Origin: Gammaproteobacteria bacterium
Lineage (GTDB): Bacteria; Pseudomonadota; Gammaproteobacteria; Ga0077536
Reading direction: 5' to 3'
DNA: 43,876 nucleotides
NCBI GenBank assembly: GCA_020849475.1
Contig: JADLGE010000101.1
Coordinates: 1-43,876, forward strand
How positions within the stretch are numbered: position 1 is the stretch's first letter; each line of letters opens with the position of its first letter. The notes beneath the pieces were generated by a model, which made no database searches, was not told the origin of the DNA, and was given only the letters and a program-made list of their open reading frames with translations. Made by a program: the position numbers and the translations under genes. Of the stretch, positions 1 through 6,110 are shown one piece after another.

Positions 1-114
1 CGGCATGAACAAAAACAGACCCCCTCCGTCAGCGAGCTTCTTGCCGGGAGCTGCAGATGCGACAAACGCTTTGAGTGCCAAATCGGTCAGTTTTCCGGAA
101 ATACCCCCAGCCAT
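1..114 (-). CDS. Tyrosine-type site-specific integrase, N-terminal fragment (runs off the left edge)
   Basis: Only the first 38 codons are inside the window, starting at the ATG at 114 on the minus strand. A GGAG ribosome-binding site sits seven bases before it. The visible residues include LTDLALKAF near position 9 and LADGGGLFLFMP at the end of the fragment. This is the conserved start of the P4/DUF4102-type arm-binding domain of phage and island integrases. The catalytic domain lies outside the window. The gene begins about 160 bases past the 3' end of ssrA and points away from it, the usual layout of an island integrated at the tmRNA gene; E. coli CP4-57 has intA in the same place. Upstream (141-160) two copies of the pattern GGGyATAT occur on the minus strand, possibly promoter or arm-site sequence. 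Whether the full gene is intact cannot be judged. Confidence 0.8.
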   Translation of the reverse strand, partial: MAGGISGKLTDLALKAFVASAAPGKKLADGGGLFLFMP

Positions 115-224
115 CGCTTTCTCCACAGTCCGATTCTTCGATATGCCCCCAAATATACCCACTTTAGGATTGGCTGCCATAGGAAATCGAAAGATGGCCT
201 AGGACGAGACTCCTCGGCAAATAT

Positions 225-252
225 AAAGAAAAGCGCCGTCACTGGGACGGCG
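225..252 (-). terminator. Intrinsic terminator of ssrA
   Basis: Read on the minus strand, a perfect 7-bp stem (CGCCGTC/GACGGCG, arms 252-246 and 240-234) with a 5-base loop is followed by CTTTTCTTT. It lies 23 bases past the CCA end of tmRNA. It separates ssrA from the integrase. If the island boundary is the end of ssrA, this terminator is carried by the island or is part of a duplicated attachment core. Confidence 0.8.
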
Positions 253-275
253 TTGGAAACTGCTGGAAATGCATT

Positions 276-637
276 TGGTGGAGGCGGCGGGAGTCGAACC
301 CGCGTCCGCAAGTCCTCTGCCGTCGGTTCTACATGCTTAGCCGAATCTTTGTTTTAACTGTGTGCTACCCGACCGGCAGGGAAGACACACAGCGAGTCCA
401 GTGTTTTTTTAGCGCTTCTGCCCTGGACGAGCTTCCGTCGCGATCTTGTGAGATATGACGCCTGATGACGGACGCACAAGCACGGCTCCGGTCAGACGGC
501 ACCCTACTGGGTTTTAAGCAGCGAGTGCGTAGTTGTCGTCGTTGGCAACTAAATTGGCTGCAGATGGATTTACGAGGTGTTCTGCGCCTCGGCATGCCCC
601 TTGGGTTTCATACCCACGTCGAAACCGTGACGCCCCC
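276..637 (-). ncRNA. ssrA: Transfer-messenger RNA (tmRNA)
   Basis: A one-piece tmRNA of 362 nt, which together with SmpB rescues stalled ribosomes and tags the unfinished protein for proteolysis. The 5' end GGGGGCG pairs with CGCCUCC before the encoded ACCA end, forming the 7-bp acceptor stem. The T-arm contains GGTTCGACTCC. The tag reading frame occupies 514-546 and reads GCC AAC GAC GAC AAC TAC GCA CTC GCT GCT TAA, giving ANDDNYALAA, the tag known from Pseudomonas. The 5' end lies 31 bases downstream of smpB on the same strand. A sigma-32-type promoter overlaps the smpB stop region. The 3' end serves as the probable attachment site for the adjacent integrase. Ends were set from acceptor pairing and should be exact within a base or two. 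Confidence 0.97.
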
Positions 638-648
638 GGGGAAAGTGG

Positions 649-654
649 AGTGTA
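649..654 (-). promoter_or_regulatory. Possible sigma-70 -10 element of ssrA
   Basis: TACACT on the minus strand lies 11 bases before the mature tmRNA 5' end. No good -35 hexamer is found at the right distance. It may allow basal expression beside the heat-shock promoter. Weak evidence. Confidence 0.25.
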
Positions 655-659
655 CAGGA

Positions 660-687
660 AGATGGGGATTACCTCCCGCCTTTCAAG
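660..687 (-). promoter_or_regulatory. Sigma-32-type heat-shock promoter of ssrA
   Basis: On the minus strand CTTGAA (687-682) is followed after exactly 14 bases by CCCCATCT (667-660). Both boxes match the sigma-32 consensus CTTGAA...CCCCATNT completely. It overlaps the last codons of smpB. Transcription would start near 653, leaving about 16 nt of leader to be removed from the tmRNA precursor, presumably by RNase P. The same layout precedes grpE and dnaK in this window. Confidence 0.7.
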
Positions 688-1151
688 ATACGGCCCTTCT
701 CTCGGCCCCAGTCGCGGTCCTTCTCGGCAGCGCGCTTGTCGTGCTGCTTCGTGCCGCGGGCGAGGCCGATCTGGGCCTTGATGCGGCCGTTCTTCCAGTA
801 GATGGCGAGCGCCACCGCGGTCATGCCCTTGCGCTCGATGGCGCCCATCATGCGGTCGAGTTCGACGCGGTGCATGAGCAGCTTGCGGTAGCGGCCGGGC
901 TCTGGATTGACGTGGGTGGAGGCCGATGGCAGCGGGTTGATGAGGGCGCCGAACAGGAAGCCTTCGCCGTTCTTGAACTGCACATAGGCATCGCTCAATT
1001 GCACTTTGCCGGCGCGCGCGGCCTTCACTTCCCAGCCTTCCAGCACCAGGCCTGCTTCAAAGGTGTCTTCGATGGTGAATTCGTGACGCGCCTTGCGGTT
1101 CTGCGCGATCGAGCTCGATTGCTGCTTGGCTTTGCTGGGTTTACCGCTCAT
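669..1151 (-). CDS. smpB: SsrA-binding protein SmpB
   Basis: A 160-residue protein, the normal SmpB length. It binds the tRNA-like part of tmRNA and delivers it to the A site of stalled ribosomes. Recognisable family sequence includes QNRKARHEF near residue 17, the GWEVKAAR core near residue 40, FLFGALINPL and MHRVELDRMM in the beta-barrel, and the basic C-terminal tail ending GRILKGGR, which becomes helical in the ribosomal mRNA channel. The tail is complete. It lies directly upstream of ssrA on the same strand, so the two partners are neighbours as in E. coli. A consensus -10 box precedes the gene about 40 bases before the ATG. Transcription of ssrA can also start independently inside the 3' end of smpB. 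Confidence 0.97.
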   Translation of the reverse strand: MSGKPSKAKQQSSSIAQNRKARHEFTIEDTFEAGLVLEGWEVKAARAGKVQLSDAYVQFKNGEGFLFGALINPLPSASTHVNPEPGRYRKLLMHRVELDRMMGAIERKGMTAVALAIYWKNGRIKAQIGLARGTKQHDKRAAEKDRDWGREKGRILKGGR

Positions 1152-1193
1152 GGTCGCGCTTCGGATCGGCTGCTGCGTGGCTGAAGGGCCGGC

Positions 1194-1199
1194 ATTATA
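1194..1199 (-). promoter_or_regulatory. Probable promoter -10 of smpB
   Basis: A perfect TATAAT on the minus strand lies 42 bases upstream of the smpB ATG, predicting a start near 1187. The -35 region is GC-rich and does not match TTGACA well. It stands out in the 79-base gap after the kinase gene. Confidence 0.5.
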
Positions 1200-1230
1200 G
1201 CCCCATCAGGCGCTGCCACGGCCGCCCGGA

Positions 1231-3636
1231 TCAGCGCTGGCGCACGCCCAGGGTCAATTGTTTGACCAAGGTGTTCAGCAACTGCACTTCTTGAGCGTTG
1301 ACGCGGATGGAGTCATTGCAGCAGTCGGCATAGATGACCGCGATGCAGACTTTGTTGACCAGCACCGAGAACACCAGAATCGAGCGCGGCTGGGTCAGAT
1401 TGCGGCACCACGCGGGAATGGTGCTGCTATAGCGTTCGTCACTGGTGTCGACGATGACGGCATTGCGGCCTTTCTGCACGGCCGAGCTGAAGATGTCTTC
1501 GCTGCCGTCGACGCGGAATTCGAAGCTTGGCTTCAAGGTTTCGATATCGGCGCCGAAGCCGAAGCGCGCAACGAAGGATTTACGCGCCGGGTCTCTGATC
1601 ATGAGCAGCACATGGTCGAAGCCCATGCTGCGGAACAGCGCTTCCAGCACCATGGTGAACATGTCGTTGACCGAGGCGCGTTCGATGATGGCATTGGTCA
1701 GTTCGGCGATGGCATTGGTCAGGAAGGACTGGCGACGCACGCCGCGCTCGGCTTCGGTTTCAACCAGGAAGCGCTGGGTGGTGTCGAGGTTGGCGGGCCC
1801 TGCGCCCGCCTCTTCGTGCGACGCTGCGCTGTCTTCCTCGTGCGCATCGCGCATGGCGCGCTCGACTTTGCCGAGCAAGGGCGCGGTCGCGAGGTCGGTG
1901 CGAATCATGCCGGCGTATTCGCGCGTGGCGTTGACCGCATCGATGACGGTGGCCTTGAGTTTCGGCGTATCGAGTTTCACGCAATCGCCGTAGCGTTCGA
2001 GCAGCGCTTTCAGCTTCGCTTCCATGTCGCGGCCGTCGCCGCTGGCTATTTCTGCAGCTTCGTTGCTGAAAACACAAAATTGGGCTATCAGTTGTTCCTG
2101 CGTCGCACCGGCGCGCACGCGTCCGGCGCGCTGCGGGCGCATGGCCTGCAACATGCTGTCGGGCAGATTCCATTCGCGGCCAATCGCGATACCGAATTCG
2201 GAAAAATCCGCGCCGAACACTTCGCGCGCGGCCGCCGCTTCTTCCATGCCGCGGCTTTCAATCAGGCCCTGCACCTCACGGTATTCATCGGGAAAGTAGT
2301 AGATGGCCAGATGCCGGCCGAGGCGATGGAACATCGCACCGATGAAGGCTTCTTCCGAATTGAAGCGCGGTTGTTCACCCTGACAGATGCTGCGCGCGAG
2401 CATTGCGCTCAGGAAGGACGTGCAGGCGGCATCCTTGAGTTGCGCGGCCTGTTCGCCGTTGCGCATGTGTTCGAAGATGATGATGCCGAGTGCGATGGCG
2501 CGCACCTGTTCAAGGCCCAGGATCACGACCGCCCGACTGACGGTGCTGATGGAGCCGCCGTATTGGCCGTAGACCGCCGAGTTGACGATCTTAAGGAGCT
2601 TGGTGGTCAGCGCAAAGTCTTTGAGAATGGTGCCCGCCAAATCGTTCACATGGCTTTGCGCGCGCACGTCGGCCTTGCTGTTGATCTCGGCGATGTTGCG
2701 CGACACCGCTGGGAAATCCGGCTTGCGCGTCATGCGTCGCTGCAAGAATGCGATCGCGCCTTTGGCATCGTTGTTGTTGATGTTGGCGACGGGTGCGTCG
2801 CGGGCGTCCACCGGTGGATGCAGATATTCCTGCAAGGCGTCGCGCATCGCGCCGGCGTTCTGGTAGCGCTGCGCGGGATCTTTTTCCAGACCCTTCATGA
2901 GAATGGTATCGAGCGCTGCATCTATGCCGTCGCGGCTCATGGACGGCGGCAGGATGCGCTCGTTGATGATTTTGTAGATCACCGCCATCGAGCTGTCGGC
3001 GTGAAAGAGACGCTTGCCGGTCAGCATTTCGTGCATCACCACACTCAGCGCAAACAGATCGGAGCCTGCGCTGGCGGGCTGGTTGTTGAGAATTTCAGGC
3101 GCGAGATAGTTGGGCGTGCCGGCAATGTCGTGGCGGCCGGTGGAATCGTTGAGCGCGACCGAGATGCCGAAATCGAGGATGCGCGGCTGATCTTTATCGT
3201 CGAGCAGGATATTGGCCGGCGTCAGATCGCGATGCAGGACATTCTGACCATGGGCGTAGTGCATGGCGTCCAGCACGCGGATCATGACTTCCACCACGCG
3301 CTTGACCGGCATGCTGTCGCGACCGCTGCAGAATTCGCTGAGCGGCCGCCCGGGGGCGAACTGGTAGACCAGGTAGGGCGGCTGGCTGTCGAGTTCAATC
3401 TCGAACATGCCGACGATGTTGGGATGATCGAGCTTGGCGACGTTGCGCGCTTCATTGAGCAGTTTGGCCGGCTCGCGCGCGCGATGGTTGAGCACTTTCA
3501 AGGCGACGTCGCGGTCGAGCTTGGGATCGAACGCCAGGTACACCACGCCCTGACCGCCGTGGCCGAGCACACGGGTCGGCGTGAAGCGGCCGACGGCCGA
3601 CGGCAACGGTGATGCTGTTTGCGGCGTGCTTGCCAT
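1231..3636 (-). CDS. Serine/threonine protein kinase fused to HDOD and GAF domains
   Basis: A large soluble regulatory protein of about 801 residues; no membrane segment is visible. Residues about 18-276 are a Hanks-type kinase: glycine loop GHGGQG (25-30), the ATP lysine in VALKVL (K47), catalytic HRD (135-137), DFG (155-157) and a YLAPE segment. The lysine normally found two residues after HRD is threonine (HRDLTPAN). Residues about 305-500 are an HDOD domain (LLKIVNSAVYG, VSRAVVILGLEQVRAIALG). Residues about 640-790 form a C-terminal GAF-like sensor domain (FDHVLLMIRD, ILVFSVLVNKVCIAVIYAD). HDOD proteins usually act as scaffolds in signalling and motility, so a kinase sensing a ligand through GAF is plausible; the target is unknown. 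It sits between smpB and ratA, which are adjacent in E. coli. An in-frame ATG at 3684 would add 16 residues; I prefer 3636, but neither start has a clear Shine-Dalgarno. Confidence 0.9.
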   Translation of the reverse strand: MASTPQTASPLPSAVGRFTPTRVLGHGGQGVVYLAFDPKLDRDVALKVLNHRAREPAKLLNEARNVAKLDHPNIVGMFEIELDSQPPYLVYQFAPGRPLSEFCSGRDSMPVKRVVEVMIRVLDAMHYAHGQNVLHRDLTPANILLDDKDQPRILDFGISVALNDSTGRHDIAGTPNYLAPEILNNQPASAGSDLFALSVVMHEMLTGKRLFHADSSMAVIYKIINERILPPSMSRDGIDAALDTILMKGLEKDPAQRYQNAGAMRDALQEYLHPPVDARDAPVANINNNDAKGAIAFLQRRMTRKPDFPAVSRNIAEINSKADVRAQSHVNDLAGTILKDFALTTKLLKIVNSAVYGQYGGSISTVSRAVVILGLEQVRAIALGIIIFEHMRNGEQAAQLKDAACTSFLSAMLARSICQGEQPRFNSEEAFIGAMFHRLGRHLAIYYFPDEYREVQGLIESRGMEEAAAAREVFGADFSEFGIAIGREWNLPDSMLQAMRPQRAGRVRAGATQEQLIAQFCVFSNEAAEIASGDGRDMEAKLKALLERYGDCVKLDTPKLKATVIDAVNATREYAGMIRTDLATAPLLGKVERAMRDAHEEDSAASHEEAGAGPANLDTTQRFLVETEAERGVRRQSFLTNAIAELTNAIIERASVNDMFTMVLEALFRSMGFDHVLLMIRDPARKSFVARFGFGADIETLKPSFEFRVDGSEDIFSSAVQKGRNAVIVDTSDERYSSTIPAWCRNLTQPRSILVFSVLVNKVCIAVIYADCCNDSIRVNAQEVQLLNTLVKQLTLGVRQR

Positions 3637-3815
3637 GAACGAGGCCCGGGATTGACCCAAGGAATAACGGCAGGGCGGCTGCATGCCTTGAGTTCTTGTC
3701 GGCGTGGCTGCGATCTTCGAAAATGCACGGCGATGAAGATTTTCGTTTTGCAGCCGAGAGCCTCGGCATGTCCAGAGCTTATTCCCAACAGCTGTTCTCG
3801 CCGACGGTGGCCGGC

Positions 3816-4247
3816 ATGACTGTCGTGAGGCGCGTGGCCTTCGTGCCGTTTTCGGCCGAGCAGATGTTCGCCCTGGTCAATGACGTGGCGGCCTACCCCG
3901 ATTTTCTGCCGTGGTGCGCCGGCAGCGAGATTTTGAGCGAGGACGCGGGCCGCATGCGCGCCCGTCTGCGTCTCAAGAAAGGCCCGCTGGATGCGAGTTT
4001 CACCACTGAAAACCGGCTCGAAGCGGGGCGCAGTATTACGCTGGCGCTGGTCGATGGGCCATTCTCGCGTCTGCATGGCCAGTGGCAGTTCGAGCCGGCC
4101 GACGGCGGCAGCATGGTGCGACTGGAGATGGAATTCGAATTCAGTGGCAGGCTGCTCGGCAAGGTCTTCGCGACCGCCTTCAAGCCGATAGCCGATTCCC
4201 TGGTGGAAGCCTTCAAGAGCCGCGCCTACACCGTCTATGGCGGTTGA
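3816..4247 (+). CDS. ratA: RatA family START-like protein (type II TA toxin / ubiquinone-binding family)
   Basis: A 143-residue START/polyketide-cyclase-fold protein. The start chosen gives MTVVRRVAFVPFSAEQMFAL, which aligns with the start of E. coli RatA; in-frame ATGs at 3768 and 3696 would add residues that do not resemble the family. Conserved features are the VNDVAAYPDFLPWC segment near residue 20, LVDGPFSRLHGQW in the middle and SLVEAFKSRA at the end. RatA has been described as an inhibitor of 70S ribosome association. Relatives of the same fold (Coq10) bind ubiquinone, so the in vivo role is unsettled. It overlaps rnfH by 11 bases, so the two are translationally coupled, and it is divergent from the kinase gene. 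Confidence 0.9.
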   Translation: MTVVRRVAFVPFSAEQMFALVNDVAAYPDFLPWCAGSEILSEDAGRMRARLRLKKGPLDASFTTENRLEAGRSITLALVDGPFSRLHGQWQFEPADGGSMVRLEMEFEFSGRLLGKVFATAFKPIADSLVEAFKSRAYTVYGG

Positions 4248-4542
4248 GCGCGCGCATGTGGAAGTGGTGTACGCCGCGCCCGGCGAGCAGTGGGCGATTG
4301 CGCTGGACGTGCCGCAAGGCACGACCTTGCGCGGTGCGCTGGAGCGGGCGCGGGTGTTCGAGCGTTATCCGCCCGAGGTGACCGCGGTGTGGAGCTACGG
4401 CATTTTCGGCGTGCCCTGCGCCATGGGGGCGGTGCTCGGCGACGGCGACCGCATCGAAATCTATCGCCCGCTGGCCGACGACCCCAAGGCCATCCGGCGC
4501 CGACGTGGCGCGCGCCAACGGGCGCGGCACACGCCGCGCTGA
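4237..4542 (+). CDS. rnfH: RnfH family protein (RatB, UPF0125)
   Basis: A 101-residue ubiquitin-like beta-grasp protein. Family signatures are HVEVVYAAPGEQ at the start, LDVPQGTTLRGALERA, the central GIFGVPCAMGAVLGDGDRIEIYRPL and the DPKAIRRRR basic end. The function is not firmly known. It is the constant partner of ratA and was suggested as an antitoxin (RatB), though that role is not well supported. The ATG overlaps the end of ratA. Its last bases form a 7-bp hairpin (4522-4539), and its stop lies three bases from the end of bamE on the opposite strand. Confidence 0.9.
   Translation: MAVERAHVEVVYAAPGEQWAIALDVPQGTTLRGALERARVFERYPPEVTAVWSYGIFGVPCAMGAVLGDGDRIEIYRPLADDPKAIRRRRGARQRARHTPR
4522..4539. 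terminator. Hairpin at the rnfH/bamE convergent junction
   Basis: GCGCGGC-ACAC-GCCGCGC is a perfect 7-bp dyad ending at the last sense codon of rnfH. It lies seven bases beyond the bamE stop on the other strand. No T-run follows on either strand, so it may act as a 3'-end stabiliser or a weak bidirectional terminator. Confidence 0.45.
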
Positions 4543-4545
4543 GCC

Positions 4546-5391
4546 TTACTCGTCTTCCGGTTCCGGGCGCTTGACCAACGGTTCCTGGGGTTTTTCCGGC
4601 GCCGTCGGGCGCACGTAATCCGAATCACCGAGGCCGAACACGCCCAGCACACGCGAGCCCAGGCCACGTTTCGTCTGGCGATAGCGCGGTGCGTCGGGCG
4701 GCACCACCACACCTTCGCCAGGCGCAGCCTGGATGTTTTCGTAGGGGTTCTCTATCGGCGCGGGCAGCGCCTTTTCAGCGTCCGGGTCTTCCGGCACGGC
4801 AACCCGCGCCGACTTGTCGGTGGCGGCCAGTTTGTCGCCGGCCGCGGGCTTGTCGCTGGCCTTGGCGGTCTTGTCCGCCGCGGCATCCTTGTCCTTGGAT
4901 TTGTCCTTGCCGTCGCTCTTTTCGTCCTTGTCGCCGGTGAAGGGGATGGTCTCCTTGATGCGCGCCATCACGCCGCGTCCGCGGTTCTTGGGTACGTCGA
5001 CGGTGGTGTCCTGGTGCAAATCGACTTCGATTTCGCCCTCGGCGGCTTTGACGTTGCCTTCCACCCGGTCGAGTTTGTCGTCGGCGAACACCAGCGTGAT
5101 GCGGCGCTTTTCGACCGTGCCGCCGCGGTGCTGGAAGGTATAGACATAGTCCCAGCGCTTGTCGTTGAAGGTGTCCTTGATGATGGGCGAACCCATGACG
5201 AACTGGACCTTCTTCTTGTCCATGCCCTTGCGCAACTGCGCGACCATCTCCTGCGTGATGACATTGCCCTGTTGCACATCAATCTTGTGCACGAAGGGCA
5301 GGTCGCCGACCTTGGGCAGACGCAGATGGGGCGCCGAGCAGCCGCTCAGCAGGGCCACGGACAGCAGTACGGAAAATACGGTTTTAAACAT
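4546..5391 (-). CDS. bamE: Outer membrane assembly lipoprotein BamE with a long charged C-terminal extension
   Basis: A 281-residue lipoprotein. The ATG at 5391 gives a clean lipoprotein signal peptide, MFKTVFSVLLSVALLSGC, with lipobox L-S-G-C (Cys18). BamE is part of the BAM complex that inserts beta-barrel proteins into the outer membrane. The SmpA/OmlA domain covers about residues 30-115: HKIDVQQGNVITQEMV, LRKGMDKKKVQFVMGSP and the RWDYVYTFQHRGG strand are typical. The remaining 165 residues are not standard: a lysine/aspartate-rich stretch (DEKSDGKDKSKDKDAAADK) followed by a proline-rich tail. E. coli BamE has 113 residues. The gene is divergent from fur, an arrangement known in Pseudomonas and Xanthomonas (omlA-fur). 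Confidence 0.93.
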   Translation of the reverse strand: MFKTVFSVLLSVALLSGCSAPHLRLPKVGDLPFVHKIDVQQGNVITQEMVAQLRKGMDKKKVQFVMGSPIIKDTFNDKRWDYVYTFQHRGGTVEKRRITLVFADDKLDRVEGNVKAAEGEIEVDLHQDTTVDVPKNRGRGVMARIKETIPFTGDKDEKSDGKDKSKDKDAAADKTAKASDKPAAGDKLAATDKSARVAVPEDPDAEKALPAPIENPYENIQAAPGEGVVVPPDAPRYRQTKRGLGSRVLGVFGLGDSDYVRPTAPEKPQEPLVKRPEPEDE

Positions 5392-5553
5392 GAAGGGTCG
5401 CTTGCAAAGGGATCTCTGGCGCACGCTGTCAGGGTCTGACGGTTTCAACGTGCCTGACGGGATGGACCATCATCCGTGCCGGATTACTGCATGGATGTCG
5501 CCGTCGCGGCGGGCTGCCGCATCCTAGCACAGCGGCTCGCGCTGACGCGAAGA

Positions 5554-5562
5554 TGCTATCCT
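5554..5562 (+). promoter_or_regulatory. Possible extended -10 promoter of fur
   Basis: TGCTATCCT, an extended -10 form (TGn-TATnnT), lies 35 bases before the fur ATG. No good -35 is present, and I saw no 19-bp Fur box in the 206-base bamE-fur gap, which otherwise shows nothing I can name. Confidence 0.3.
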
Positions 5563-5597
5563 TGCCCCACCCACAGTGAAGAGAGCCGCGATTGGTG

Positions 5598-6005
5598 ATG
5601 GATACGCAGGAACTGAAAAGAGCGGGCCTGAAGGCAACCCTGCCAAGGCTGCGTATCCTCGAGATCCTGGAAGGCAATGCTGACCGGCACATGAGTGCCG
5701 AAGACGTCTATAAAGCCCTCATCGATGCCGGTGAAGACGTCGGCCTCGCCACCATCTACCGCGTGCTGACCCAGTTCGAGGCCGCCGGCCTCGTGCAGCG
5801 CCACAACTTCGACGGCGGCCACGCGGTGTTCGAGATGGCGCAGGACGCCCATCACGATCACATGGTGCGGCTCGACACCGGCGAAGTCATCGAATTCTTC
5901 GACGAGGAAATCGAACGCCGCCAGCGCGAGATTTGCGCCAAGCACGGCTATGAACTGAAGGATCACAGTCTGGTGCTGTATGTCAGACCCAAGGGTGGCG
6001 CCTGA
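5598..6005 (+). CDS. fur: Ferric uptake regulator Fur
   Basis: A 135-residue metal-dependent repressor controlling iron acquisition. The N-terminal winged helix includes LKRAGLKATLPRLRIL and the recognition region GEDVGLATIYRVLTQFEAAG. The dimerisation domain has HHDHMVRLDTGEVIEF, which supplies the metal-binding histidines, followed by EIERRQREI. The structural CxxC pair of E. coli Fur is absent: only DTG stands where E. coli has DCG. Pseudomonas Fur also lacks this pair, so loss of function is not implied. The ATG at 5598 gives MDTQELK; an in-frame TTG at 5592 would add two residues. It is divergent from bamE and convergent with recN, with REP elements in the gap. Confidence 0.96.
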   Translation: MDTQELKRAGLKATLPRLRILEILEGNADRHMSAEDVYKALIDAGEDVGLATIYRVLTQFEAAGLVQRHNFDGGHAVFEMAQDAHHDHMVRLDTGEVIEFFDEEIERRQREICAKHGYELKDHSLVLYVRPKGGA

Positions 6006-6007
6006 CC

Positions 6008-6102
6008 TGTAGGTGCGAATTCATTCGCACATTCGGGGCGTGGCTGCGCGGCGTCACCCCATCATTTAATGCGTGTAATGCGCGAATGAATCCGCATCTA
6101 CA
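6008..6102. repeat. Inverted pair of REP elements (family A)
   Basis: A 24-base unit TGTAGGTGCGAATTCATTCG (first 20 shown) at 6008-6031 recurs inverted at 6079-6102 with three mismatches. Each unit contains its own short dyad (TGCGAAT-TC-ATTCGCA). Two inverted REPs about 50 bases apart form a REP doublet in the convergent gap between fur and recN. A third copy is at 42554-42576. Such elements are spread by RAYT transposases and commonly settle between genes. Confidence 0.75.
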
Positions 6103-6110
6103 CGGCCAAT

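Noticed and set aside
5..202. A 65-codon open frame on the plus strand at the left edge
   Set aside because: It overlaps the opposite-strand integrase start, which has recognisable family residues and a ribosome-binding site; the plus-strand product resembles nothing.
1258..3612. A 784-codon open frame opposite the kinase-HDOD-GAF gene
   Set aside because: Long antisense frames are expected in GC-rich genes. The product is rich in H, D, A, R and V without domains, while the minus strand has clear kinase, HDOD and GAF motifs. Similar mirror frames opposite dnaK, ftsH, trpB, purF and the DyP-like gene were dismissed for the same reason.
5392..5597. Search for a Fur box in the bamE-fur gap
   Set aside because: No sequence close to GATAATGATAATCATTATC was found, so Fur autoregulation is not claimed.
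5870..5890. Missing CxxC pair in Fur read as a broken protein
   Set aside because: Pseudomonas Fur also lacks this pair and works; the histidine ligands and DNA-binding helix are intact.
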